From: an uncultured Flavobacteriaceae bacterium
GTDB taxonomy: Bacteria > Bacteroidota > Bacteroidia > Flavobacteriales > Flavobacteriaceae
Assembly (NCBI GenBank): GCA_913048115.1
Contig: CAJWVI010000017.1
Span: forward strand, 1 to 39,078
DNA length: 39,078 nt
Reading direction: 5' to 3'
The number at the start of each line of letters is the position of its first letter. The stretch's first letter is position 1. Below the pieces are notes generated by a model. It was not told where the DNA came from and did no database searches. It saw only the letters and a program-made list of their open reading frames with translations. Both the position numbers and the translations under genes were made by a program. This document shows, in pieces, positions 32,584 through 39,078 of the stretch.

Positions 32584-33072
32584 CTATTCTTTTAAATACA
32601 CCAACTTGTTTTGATGACATTGCATTGCTTCAATTGTTTTCGTTTTTTGAGCATTTTGAGTCATTTTTTGCAATAAATCAATCATTTCACCATCATTTTG
32701 CTCTATATTGTTTAAAAAGAAGATTCTGCCAATAGCATTGTTGTGAATATCCATCGCCTCGTCCAAAAACTCATTTTGAGTCACTTTTTCATACAAATCA
32801 CCCACTTTTTGAGCCCAAAAGACACTTTTTTGCTTGTTTTTGGAATATTTCATTATATTTCTACAAATTAAAATATTCCACAGAGCATGCCTAAAAGCAT
32901 TGGCTTTATTGCTCCTATGGTGTGAGCCTTTATAAAGAGTATCACAAATAAGCAATGCTTTTTTAGTAGCCTTAATGGTAGGAATAACATACAGTGGGCG
33001 TGAAAAGAACAATAGGGATAGCTTGAGAAGCTTTCCTGTATTCAATTGCCATATGCGCGCCCAGATACTCAT
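32584..33072 (-). CDS. DUF6973 domain protein in haem operon
   Basis: A 162-residue protein of unknown function. The core [17 protein letters not shown], then [20 protein letters not shown] and [13 protein letters not shown], matches the DUF6973 family as I recall it. Conserved His/Asn/Asp residues give it the look of a metal-dependent hydrolase, which is inference. The N terminus has a weak hydrophobic segment. It overlaps the hemE stop by four bases (ATGA), so it is translated with it. Confidence 0.75.
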   Translation of the reverse strand: MSIWARIWQLNTGKLLKLSLLFFSRPLYVIPTIKATKKALLICDTLYKGSHHRSNKANAFRHALWNILICRNIMKYSKNKQKSVFWAQKVGDLYEKVTQNEFLDEAMDIHNNAIGRIFFLNNIEQNDGEMIDLLQKMTQNAQKTKTIEAMQCHQNKLVYLKE

Positions 33073-34100
33073 TGCTCTTGTTTATATTCTTTTACCGCCT
33101 CAATAAATGCGGCAGCATTTTCTATAGGGATATTAGGCAAAATACCATGACCTAGATTTACAATATATCGATCTTTACCAAAAGCATCAATCATTTGTTT
33201 GACTTGTCTTTTAATTTCAGCAGGAGGACTAAACAATCTTGTAGGATCAAAGTTTCCTTGTAGGGTAATGTTTCCGCCAGTTAAATAGCGAGCATTTTTT
33301 GCAGAACACGTCCAGTCTATTCCTAAAGCACTTGCGCCACTTTTTGCCATTGTATCTAAGGCAAACCAACACCCTTTCCCGAAGGCAATCACTGGAGCAT
33401 GGTCTTTTAAAGCGTCAATTATTTGTTGGATATATTGCCAAGAGAATTCTTGGTAGTCAACGGGAGACAGCATGCCACCCCAACTATCAAAAACTTGAAC
33501 AGCATCAACACCAGCGGTTACTTTTTCTTTTAAATACAGTATCGTGGTGTCTGTAATTTTTTGAAGTAACTCATGCGCGGCAACAGGCTGAGTAAAACAA
33601 AACTCTTTGGCTTTGTCAAAATTCTTACTTCCTTGTCCTTGCACACAATAACATAAAATTGTCCAAGGGCTTCCCGCAAAACCAATTAAAGGGATTTCAT
33701 CATTAAGCTTTTCTTTGGTCATTTTAATAGCCTCCATAACATAGCCTAAAGACTCATGAATGTCTGGAACAATCACGCTATCAAGATCTTTTTGAGAACG
33801 AATGGGGTTAGGAAGCCAAGGTCCAATATCAGGCCTCATCTCAACTTCTATGTTCATTGCCTGAGGGATCACCAGTATGTCGCTAAATAATATAGCGGCG
33901 TCCATGCCATATCTACGAATAGGCTGAACGGTGATTTCGCTGGCAAGCTCAGGAGTTTGGCACCGAGTAAAGAAATCATACTTTGCCTTAATTTCCATAA
34001 ACTCGGGCAGGTAACGACCCGCTTGACGCATCATCCAAACAGGAGGCCTTTCTACGGTTTCTCCTTTGAGAGCTTTTAAGAATAAATCATTTTTAATCAT
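33069..34100 (-). CDS. hemE: Uroporphyrinogen decarboxylase
   Basis: A 343-residue enzyme that removes four acetate carboxyls from uroporphyrinogen III to give coproporphyrinogen III. The signatures [17 protein letters not shown] (residues about 18-34), [47 protein letters not shown] and [19 protein letters not shown] are all there, with the Asp of ILFSDI in the substrate site. It lies 31 bases after hemD and overlaps the DUF6973 gene. Confidence 0.98.
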   Translation of the reverse strand: MIKNDLFLKALKGETVERPPVWMMRQAGRYLPEFMEIKAKYDFFTRCQTPELASEITVQPIRRYGMDAAILFSDILVIPQAMNIEVEMRPDIGPWLPNPIRSQKDLDSVIVPDIHESLGYVMEAIKMTKEKLNDEIPLIGFAGSPWTILCYCVQGQGSKNFDKAKEFCFTQPVAAHELLQKITDTTILYLKEKVTAGVDAVQVFDSWGGMLSPVDYQEFSWQYIQQIIDALKDHAPVIAFGKGCWFALDTMAKSGASALGIDWTCSAKNARYLTGGNITLQGNFDPTRLFSPPAEIKRQVKQMIDAFGKDRYIVNLGHGILPNIPIENAAAFIEAVKEYKQEQ

Positions 34101-34131
34101 AATCTAGTTTTGTGTCGCTTTTTTGGAGCGT

Positions 34132-34788
34132 CTATTTTAATGTTTCTATAGCCATAGAGATTACATCTTCTATTGTGTTTTGTTTTGCAACAACAACGGC
34201 TTTAAAATGTTCTTTAGCACTCATTGCAGTGGTTTTTCCAATGCAAAATGCTACTGCCTGTTTTTCATTTTTATTTTCTGAAATATAGCTTGCAACTCCG
34301 CTCGGGCTAAAAAATAAGATTCCGTTCCATTTTTGGTCAAATTTCTTTGTTTTTAACTCAGTTTTGTATGTTTTTACTTCAAAAAGACTAATTTTTTGAT
34401 CTTTTATTGCTTTTGGGAGCTCTTCTCTTCGCATCGTTCCGCAGAAATAATAAAAAAGGCTTTTTTTATACTTTTTAGCTATTATTTTGCTCAGTTCTAA
34501 TGAATTTTGAGCCATTTCTAACACTTTTAGCTCCTTTTCTTCTAAAAGCTCTTTTGTTCTAGTGCCTACACAAAAGCAGTTTTTGATGGTAGAAAGATTG
34601 TTCTTTTTATTTAAAAAAGAGAAAACCCCTTGTTGGCTAGTGAAAATAGCATTTTCAATTTTATCGGGGCAGTCAAAATTTAAAAATGCTATCGAGATAG
34701 CGTCATAATCAACCACGGTCATACCTGCTTCTAAGAGTTTGTTTATCTGCTCTTTTTTTAGGCTCTTGGTGGATAAAATGCTTTTCAT
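34132..34788 (-). CDS. hemD: Uroporphyrinogen-III synthase
   Basis: A 218-residue member of the poorly conserved HemD family, which closes and inverts ring D of hydroxymethylbilane. AIFTSQQGVFSFL, CFCVGTRTKELLEE, YYFCGTMRREELPKAI and LFFSPSGVASY fit the two-domain fold; AFCIGKTTAMSAKEH is the end signature. Composition is very Lys-rich and AT-rich compared with its neighbours. The position between hemC and hemE supports the call strongly. Six bases separate it from hemC. Confidence 0.9.
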   Translation of the reverse strand: MKSILSTKSLKKEQINKLLEAGMTVVDYDAISIAFLNFDCPDKIENAIFTSQQGVFSFLNKKNNLSTIKNCFCVGTRTKELLEEKELKVLEMAQNSLELSKIIAKKYKKSLFYYFCGTMRREELPKAIKDQKISLFEVKTYKTELKTKKFDQKWNGILFFSPSGVASYISENKNEKQAVAFCIGKTTAMSAKEHFKAVVVAKQNTIEDVISMAIETLK

Positions 34789-34794
34789 AGCATG

Positions 34795-35709
34795 CTAAGA
34801 ATTCATGTTAATTTTTATTTCTTTCATCAATATCGCCCCACCAGCACCTAACAACTCTTTTGCAATGTCTTCTCCTGCTTGTGCTATGGAGTGGATGGAT
34901 ACTGTTCTTTCTATTTCTATTTTTTTACTACCATCAAGGGAGAACAAACATCCTTTAAATTGAATTTTATCTCCAGAAATTTTTGCTAGAGCACCAATGG
35001 GAGCAGTACAGCCTCCCTCTAGTGTTCTTAAAAAATCACGTTCTATTTGTGTACATATTTGTGATGGTGTGTCGTTCAGCTTTTGCGTAGCCTCTAGGCA
35101 AAAAAGGTCTTTCTCTAAGGCAACAACGACCATAGCGCCTTGTGCTGGAGCTGGTGTCATCCAGTCAAGGGATGTGTATCCCTCCGGCAAAACATCAATG
35201 CGCTCTAGACCAGCCTTTGCAAAGATGGCGCCATCCCAGGGGTTGTCTTTTAGTTTTTGTAATCGAGTGTTTACATTTCCGCGTAAATCCACAAGCGTGT
35301 GATGAGGGAACTTATGCAGCCACTGTGCTTTTCGGCGTAAAGAGCCTGTCGCAATCGTACAGGGCTTTGCATAATTAATAGCTTTTTTGGTGGCTATAAT
35401 GTCAAGGGTGTTTGCGCGTTTTAGAACGGCTGCTTGCACAATGCCTTTAGGCAATGCTGTTGGCACATCTTTCATGGAGTGAACAGCGATGTCAATGCTA
35501 TTATTCAACATAGCAACGTCTAATGTTTTTGTAAAGATACCCGTGATGCCTAATTCATACAAAGGAGTGTCTAGTTTCAAGTCTCCAGTAGCTTTTACAG
35601 GAACTAACTGTGTCTTGTAGCCCAAAGATTCTAGCTGTTTTTCAACGGTGTGCGCTTGCCACAATGCCAATTGGCTGTCTCGTGTACCTATTCGAATCAC
35701 CTTATTCAT
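34795..35709 (-). CDS. hemC: Hydroxymethylbilane synthase (porphobilinogen deaminase)
   Basis: A 304-residue enzyme that polymerises four porphobilinogens. RIGTRDSQLALWQAHTVEK starts the protein. The catalytic Asp and Arg blocks are in HSMKDVPTALP, ATGSLRRKAQW and DLRGNVNTRLQKL. The Cys that carries the dipyrromethane cofactor is in LEGGCTAPIGA. It overlaps the end of hemA by eight bases, indicating translational coupling. Confidence 0.98.
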   Translation of the reverse strand: MNKVIRIGTRDSQLALWQAHTVEKQLESLGYKTQLVPVKATGDLKLDTPLYELGITGIFTKTLDVAMLNNSIDIAVHSMKDVPTALPKGIVQAAVLKRANTLDIIATKKAINYAKPCTIATGSLRRKAQWLHKFPHHTLVDLRGNVNTRLQKLKDNPWDGAIFAKAGLERIDVLPEGYTSLDWMTPAPAQGAMVVVALEKDLFCLEATQKLNDTPSQICTQIERDFLRTLEGGCTAPIGALAKISGDKIQFKGCLFSLDGSKKIEIERTVSIHSIAQAGEDIAKELLGAGGAILMKEIKINMNS

Positions 35710-36976
35710 GATGCTTCTCCTTTAATCGAAATATTTGTTGAATCAGGTTTGCAGATTCGGTAGCACCTCCATGGGCATTTTTTAAATGATTTGCTACTTG
35801 GGTGGTTATTTTTTGTATGATCCTATCGCTTATAATCTCAGCTTGTGCCTCGTTAAAACCTTCAATTTTACGGCGTTGATTATCAATTTCACCTATCTTA
35901 ATTTCACCCAACTTGCTTTTTAACGCTTTAATAGTTGGGGCAAAACTTCTGTGCTGCGTCCAGGTGTTAAATTCTGCCTCGCCCTCTTTTATTAAAGCTT
36001 CTGCTAAAGGAATTTGAGATTGTCTGTGCGCAAGAGTAGCGTCTGTTACTTTAGATAATTCGTCTAGATGAATCAAGGTAACGTTTGGGTTTTCTTTTAC
36101 AGTATCAGATACGTTTTTGGGTATCGATAAGTCTAAAATTAAAAGTGGTTTTTTAAGGTACAATAGTTCTTTGCTAATGGTGGGTTTTTGCGCTCCTGTT
36201 GCAACAATCATGATATCACTTTGTGCAATTTCGCTTTGAATGTTAGCATAGTCTTTCACTACCAAATTAAATTTACCAGCAATTACCTCTGCTTTTACCT
36301 TGGTTCTATTGATAAGGGTAATATGTTCGTTTTTGGTATGCTTTATTAGATTCTCACAGGTGTTTCGTCCTATTTTACCAAGTCCAAAAAGTAAAATATT
36401 CTTTTGGCTTACGTAGGGTACACGTGCCATAATATATTGTACTGCGGCAAAACTCACAGAAGTTGCACCGGTAGAGATATCGGTCTCGTTTTTAATGCGC
36501 TTACTTGTTTGTATTACAGCATTTCCGAGGCGCTCCATGTATACGTTTAACATGCCCATTTTTTTAGAACGTCGTAAGCTGTTGCGCAACTGGCTTATAA
36601 TTTCAAAATCACCTAAAATTTGACTATCCAGTCCAGTTCCTACCCTAAACAAGTGTGAAACGGCCTGTTGGCCCTGACGAACATAGGCCACTTCTATAAA
36701 TTGAGAAATAGTACCCTGTGTGTGTTCACATAATAATTTGATGAGGTCTTTTTCATGTCTAGCAAAACCGTATAACTCTGTTCTGTTACAAGTAGAGACG
36801 ATCGTTAACGAGGAAATTCCAATAGTTTGAGCGGCATCGAGAATTGATTTTTGAGCAGCTTCTGAAATGCTAAAATGCCCTCTAATCTCTGCGTCAGCCT
36901 TTTTGTAATTAAGACCAATGGCATAGAAAGTTTCTTCTTGATATGCCGTATATGTGCTTTGAGCGTTACTTTTCAT
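35702..36976 (-). CDS. hemA: Glutamyl-tRNA reductase
   Basis: A 424-residue enzyme that reduces glutamyl-tRNA(Glu) to glutamate-1-semialdehyde, the first committed step of C5-pathway haem synthesis. The catalytic Cys is in IVSTCNRTELYGF (residues about 60-72). Other blocks are LDSQILGDFEIISQLRNSL and the NADPH-binding LLFGLGKIGRNTCENLIK. The C-terminal dimerisation domain is present. hemL, needed next in the C5 pathway, is not in the window. It is the first gene of the operon, divergent from the AraC gene, with a good promoter. Confidence 0.97.
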   Translation of the reverse strand: MKSNAQSTYTAYQEETFYAIGLNYKKADAEIRGHFSISEAAQKSILDAAQTIGISSLTIVSTCNRTELYGFARHEKDLIKLLCEHTQGTISQFIEVAYVRQGQQAVSHLFRVGTGLDSQILGDFEIISQLRNSLRRSKKMGMLNVYMERLGNAVIQTSKRIKNETDISTGATSVSFAAVQYIMARVPYVSQKNILLFGLGKIGRNTCENLIKHTKNEHITLINRTKVKAEVIAGKFNLVVKDYANIQSEIAQSDIMIVATGAQKPTISKELLYLKKPLLILDLSIPKNVSDTVKENPNVTLIHLDELSKVTDATLAHRQSQIPLAEALIKEGEAEFNTWTQHRSFAPTIKALKSKLGEIKIGEIDNQRRKIEGFNEAQAEIISDRIIQKITTQVANHLKNAHGGATESANLIQQIFRLKEKHHE

Positions 36977-37018
36977 AGGCTACAAGCTTCTCTTTTAATT
37001 TTAATAGAAGTTGAACGG

Positions 37019-37050
37019 CAAAAATAAGGGCATTCATAATCAAAAAACAA
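37019..37050 (-). promoter_or_regulatory. Promoter of the haem operon (hemA)
   Basis: On the minus strand, TTG (37050-37048), a 21-base spacer and TATTTTTG (37026-37019). The leader to the hemA ATG would be about 38 bases. It is the only complete promoter I found for the eight-gene unit. Confidence 0.6.
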
Positions 37051-37111
37051 CGCTAGACGCACCATTAATATCGATACACGCTGTTTTTCCTTGTATTTGT
37101 CTAAAAAAGCT

Positions 37112-37138
37112 TTGTATCCCAATATATTGCTATCTTTA
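37112..37138 (+). promoter_or_regulatory. Weak promoter of the AraC-family gene
   Basis: TTG at 37112-37114, a 16-base spacer and TATCTTTA (37131-37138), one base off TAnnTTTG. It favours the ATG at 37181 over the in-frame ATG at 37091, which lies upstream of it. Confidence 0.4.
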
Positions 37139-37180
37139 CAGAATAATCACAGTTCGTTATTTATAATAATTCTAAATAGA

Positions 37181-38089
37181 ATGAAAGCACACGACACTAC
37201 TAAAATTTCAGAAAGTATCGCTCAAGGTATCTATAAGGAAACCATGATTGAGCAGGGCTTCTATATATTAAAACTAAACAACGAAACTATTGATAACCAG
37301 TTATTTAAAAGAGATGTGCATGCAGAATTTATACAGTTTCATTTTTGCGTGAAAGGCTCTGCTTTCTTTAGTTTTAACAACGGAAACTACAGACTGCCAA
37401 TACAAGAGAGTAGCTCGTTGTTACTGTATAATCCTCAAAGAGACTTACCGATTGAGGTTACGGTAGCTAGTAATTCCTGGGTAATATCTGTGCTACTGCC
37501 CATTAAAAAATTTCACACGCTGTTTTCTAATGAGGGTAATTATGTTTCATTTTTAACTGGCGAAAATAAAGATCGTAAGTATTATAAGGATGCTCATATT
37601 TCTCCATCTATGGCTATTGTTTTAAACCAGTTAATGAACTATAACCTTCACCCGTCTATAAAACCGCTATACTTCAAAGGAAAGGCCTATGAGTTATTAA
37701 GCCTTTACTTCAATAGAAAAGAAGATGTGGATATTGAGCAGTGTCCTTTTTTGGCAGACGAGTTGAATGTCGATAAAATTAAAAAAGCCAAGCAAATTAT
37801 GATTGCCCGCATGGCAGAACCTCCCACACTTCAGGAGTTGGCAGATGAAACACAGCTTTCAATAAATAAACTTAAAGAAGGGTTTAAGCAAATTTATGGC
37901 GATACTGTTTTTGCTTTTTTGTTTGATTACAAGATGGAAGTTGCACGGCAGTTGTTGGCCTCTGGGGCTCATAATGTAAACGAGGTAGGCCTTAAGGTTG
38001 GCTATAGTACCGCGAGTCATTTTATTGCGGCTTTTAAAAAGAAATTTGGAACCACGCCAAAAAAGTTTATCACGGCCCAGAGTTCTTAA
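37181..38089 (+). CDS. AraC-family transcriptional regulator beside haem genes
   Basis: A 302-residue protein. The C-terminal AraC/XylS domain (about residues 195-300) has TLQELADETQLSINKLKEGF and VGLKVGYSTASHFIAAFKKK, then FGTTPKKFI, the two helix-turn-helix units. The N-terminal part (EFIQFHFCVKGSAFFSFNNG and onward) looks like the cupin-type ligand domain of the PchR-type group, often linked to iron or siderophore signals; CPFLADELN is typical of that group. It sits between the divergent hem operon and hemH, so control of haem synthesis is a natural hypothesis, unproven. The in-frame ATG at 37091 is less likely as start. Confidence 0.85.
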   Translation: MKAHDTTKISESIAQGIYKETMIEQGFYILKLNNETIDNQLFKRDVHAEFIQFHFCVKGSAFFSFNNGNYRLPIQESSSLLLYNPQRDLPIEVTVASNSWVISVLLPIKKFHTLFSNEGNYVSFLTGENKDRKYYKDAHISPSMAIVLNQLMNYNLHPSIKPLYFKGKAYELLSLYFNRKEDVDIEQCPFLADELNVDKIKKAKQIMIARMAEPPTLQELADETQLSINKLKEGFKQIYGDTVFAFLFDYKMEVARQLLASGAHNVNEVGLKVGYSTASHFIAAFKKKFGTTPKKFITAQSS

Positions 38090-38125
38090 ACCACAAACAG
38101 ATTAGCCTACACCTAAGCTTAATCG

Positions 38126-38150
38126 AACCACTTAAGGAGGGGTTTTCTTA
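38126..38150 (+). terminator. Terminator after the AraC-family gene
   Basis: AACC(A)CTT pairs with AGGGGTT over a four-base loop AAGG with one bulged A, followed by TTCTTATT. Confidence 0.5.
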
Positions 38151-38200
38151 TTATTATGTTAATCTACACGGCCTTGATTTAAGAACCCATTTATTAAGGT

Positions 38201-38208
38201 TATTTTTG
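38201..38208 (+). promoter_or_regulatory. -7 element of the probable hemH promoter
   Basis: TATTTTTG matches TAnnTTTG. The upstream TTG at 38174-38176 is 24 bases away, one more than the usual range. The leader to hemH would be about 110 bases. Confidence 0.45.
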
Positions 38209-38231
38209 TGTATAACAGTGTAAATTATTGA

Positions 38232-38304
38232 ATGTCTGCTTGGGCGCAGCCCAGAATAATATAATTCTAAGACATATACCCATCCTCTTGCCTTCGCTTG
38301 AGGA
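38232..38304 (+). other. Foldable hemH leader: possible three-way junction plus hairpin
   Basis: ATGTCT (38232-38237) can pair with AGACAT (38270-38275). Inside are two hairpins: TGGGC-GCA-GCCCA (38241-38253) and GAAT with ATTC (54-57 and 64-67 of the same hundred). A further hairpin, TCCTC with GAGGA (38283-38287 and 38300-38304), follows, 17 bases before hemH. No known riboswitch class is recognised. P1 is only six base pairs, so the fold may be weak. Confidence 0.35.
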
Positions 38305-38321
38305 CTTATTTAAGAAATTTT

Positions 38322-39078
38322 ATGAAAGGAGTTCTTTTAGTAAATCTTGGATCACCAGACAGTACAGATCCTAAAGACGTAAAAAAATATTTGGGTGAGT
38401 TCTTGATGGACGAGCGGGTAATTGACGTTCCTAGATGGGCAAGAATTTTACTTGTAAGAGGGATTGTTTTAAACACAAGACCAAAAAAATCTGCAGAGGC
38501 GTATGCAAAAATATGGTGGGACGAAGGTTCTCCATTAATTGTGCTGTCTGAGCGTTTGCAAAAGAAAGTACAAGAAAAACTAGACATTCCTGTGGCCTTA
38601 GCGATGCGTTATGGGTCGATGACTTTAACAAAAGGATTACAAGAACTGGTAGACAAGGGGTGTACAGAAATTAAAACCATCCCATTATATCCACAATTTG
38701 CGATGGCTACCACAGAAACTATTGATGTAAAAGTTGCAGAATTGGTTGCTGAACACTTTCCAGAAGTCACCATTACTCGCACTACTGCTTTTTATCATAA
38801 AGAAGACTATATTAAAGTGCTTGCAGAAAGCATCGGAGAGAAGCTTAAAACCTTAGACTATGAGCACCTATTGTTTAGCTATCATGGAGTACCAGAGCGT
38901 CATATAAGAAAAAGTGACGTTACAAGCGGAGCTTGTAAAATGGACGGAAAGTGCTGTTTTAAAAAAGGGTCAAAGCAACATGAGTTTTGCTACAGACATC
39001 AATGTGAAATCACGACCGTTAATGTTGCAAAATATTTAAAACTAGAACGCGGCACCTATTCTACCACCTTCCAATCTC
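38322..39078 (+). CDS. hemH: Ferrochelatase (3' end outside window)
   Basis: 252 codons are visible from ATG 38322 and the frame is open at the right edge; about 90 residues of a typical 340-residue chain are missing. It inserts ferrous iron into protoporphyrin IX. MKGVLLVNLGSPDSTDPKDV is the classic start, YGSMTLTKGLQELVDKGC and PLYPQFAMATTETID follow, and the key His lies in LLFSYHGVPERHIRKSD. The segment after it is Cys-rich (ACKMDGKCCFKKGSKQHEFC, then YRHQC), as in many Bacteroidota enzymes; whether it binds an Fe-S cluster is unclear. It lies 232 bases after the AraC gene and is not in the hemA operon. Confidence 0.97.
   Translation, partial: MKGVLLVNLGSPDSTDPKDVKKYLGEFLMDERVIDVPRWARILLVRGIVLNTRPKKSAEAYAKIWWDEGSPLIVLSERLQKKVQEKLDIPVALAMRYGSMTLTKGLQELVDKGCTEIKTIPLYPQFAMATTETIDVKVAELVAEHFPEVTITRTTAFYHKEDYIKVLAESIGEKLKTLDYEHLLFSYHGVPERHIRKSDVTSGACKMDGKCCFKKGSKQHEFCYRHQCEITTVNVAKYLKLERGTYSTTFQS

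Noticed and set aside
38306-38631. Two minus-strand reading frames at the right end
   Set aside because: They are antisense to hemH, whose plus-strand frame is unmistakable although it runs off the edge.

Overview
The window reads as a core chromosomal segment of an AT-rich member of the Bacteroidota, most likely a Flavobacteriaceae species. The reasons are a gliding-motility lipoprotein (GldH), promoters of the type TTG-(17 to 23 nt)-TAnnTTTG, DUF4175, DUF4837 and DUF6973 proteins, and gene neighbourhoods I know from flavobacteria. I see no phage genes, transposases, CRISPR arrays, tRNA or rRNA genes. Nearly all of it is housekeeping sequence, so the unusual signals lie mostly in intergenic DNA and a few protein details.

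Layout. 1-3.9 kb (+): the tail of a DUF4175 protein with a pure-purine Gly-Lys/Glu repeat, ybeY, mnmG bracketed by two parS-like palindromes, and a SAM methyltransferase. 4.0-5.2 kb (-): holB. 5.3-10.4 kb (+): pgk, a LysM lytic transglycosylase, a DUF4837 lipoprotein, an ArsC/Spx-like protein and an EamA transporter. 10.4-11.8 kb (-): a thioesterase and an alpha/beta hydrolase. 12.1-16.4 kb (+): a YheT-type hydrolase, an SdpI-like protein, yicC-gmk-nadD and a DUF3298 lipoprotein. 16.5-20.0 kb (-): a beta-barrel protein with an anti-sigma-like N terminus, its ECF sigma factor, and recA. 20.2-27.2 kb (+): trhO, ricT-gldH-mrcA and scoA-scoB. 27.2-29.7 kb (-): a fused oligopeptide ABC ATPase and a 3'-5' exonuclease. 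29.9-37.0 kb (-): an eight-gene haem operon, hemA-hemC-hemD-hemE-DUF6973-EI24-hemF-hemB. 37.2-39.1 kb (+): an AraC regulator and the start of hemH, which runs off the right edge.

The right-hand 9 kb takes glutamyl-tRNA to coproporphyrinogen and protoporphyrin chemistry, then to iron insertion by HemH. No protoporphyrinogen oxidase is present, so that step must be encoded elsewhere. An AraC regulator sits between the haem operon and hemH.

Most worth a second look: the two parS-like sites around mnmG; tandem TTGGAA-N3-TTCC boxes over the recA promoter; a foldable leader before hemH; an 11-G run inside hemF; an anti-sigma-like domain fused to an outer-membrane barrel; and two uncharacterised proteins translationally coupled into the haem operon. 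I did not find a clearly new multi-gene defence or metabolic system.
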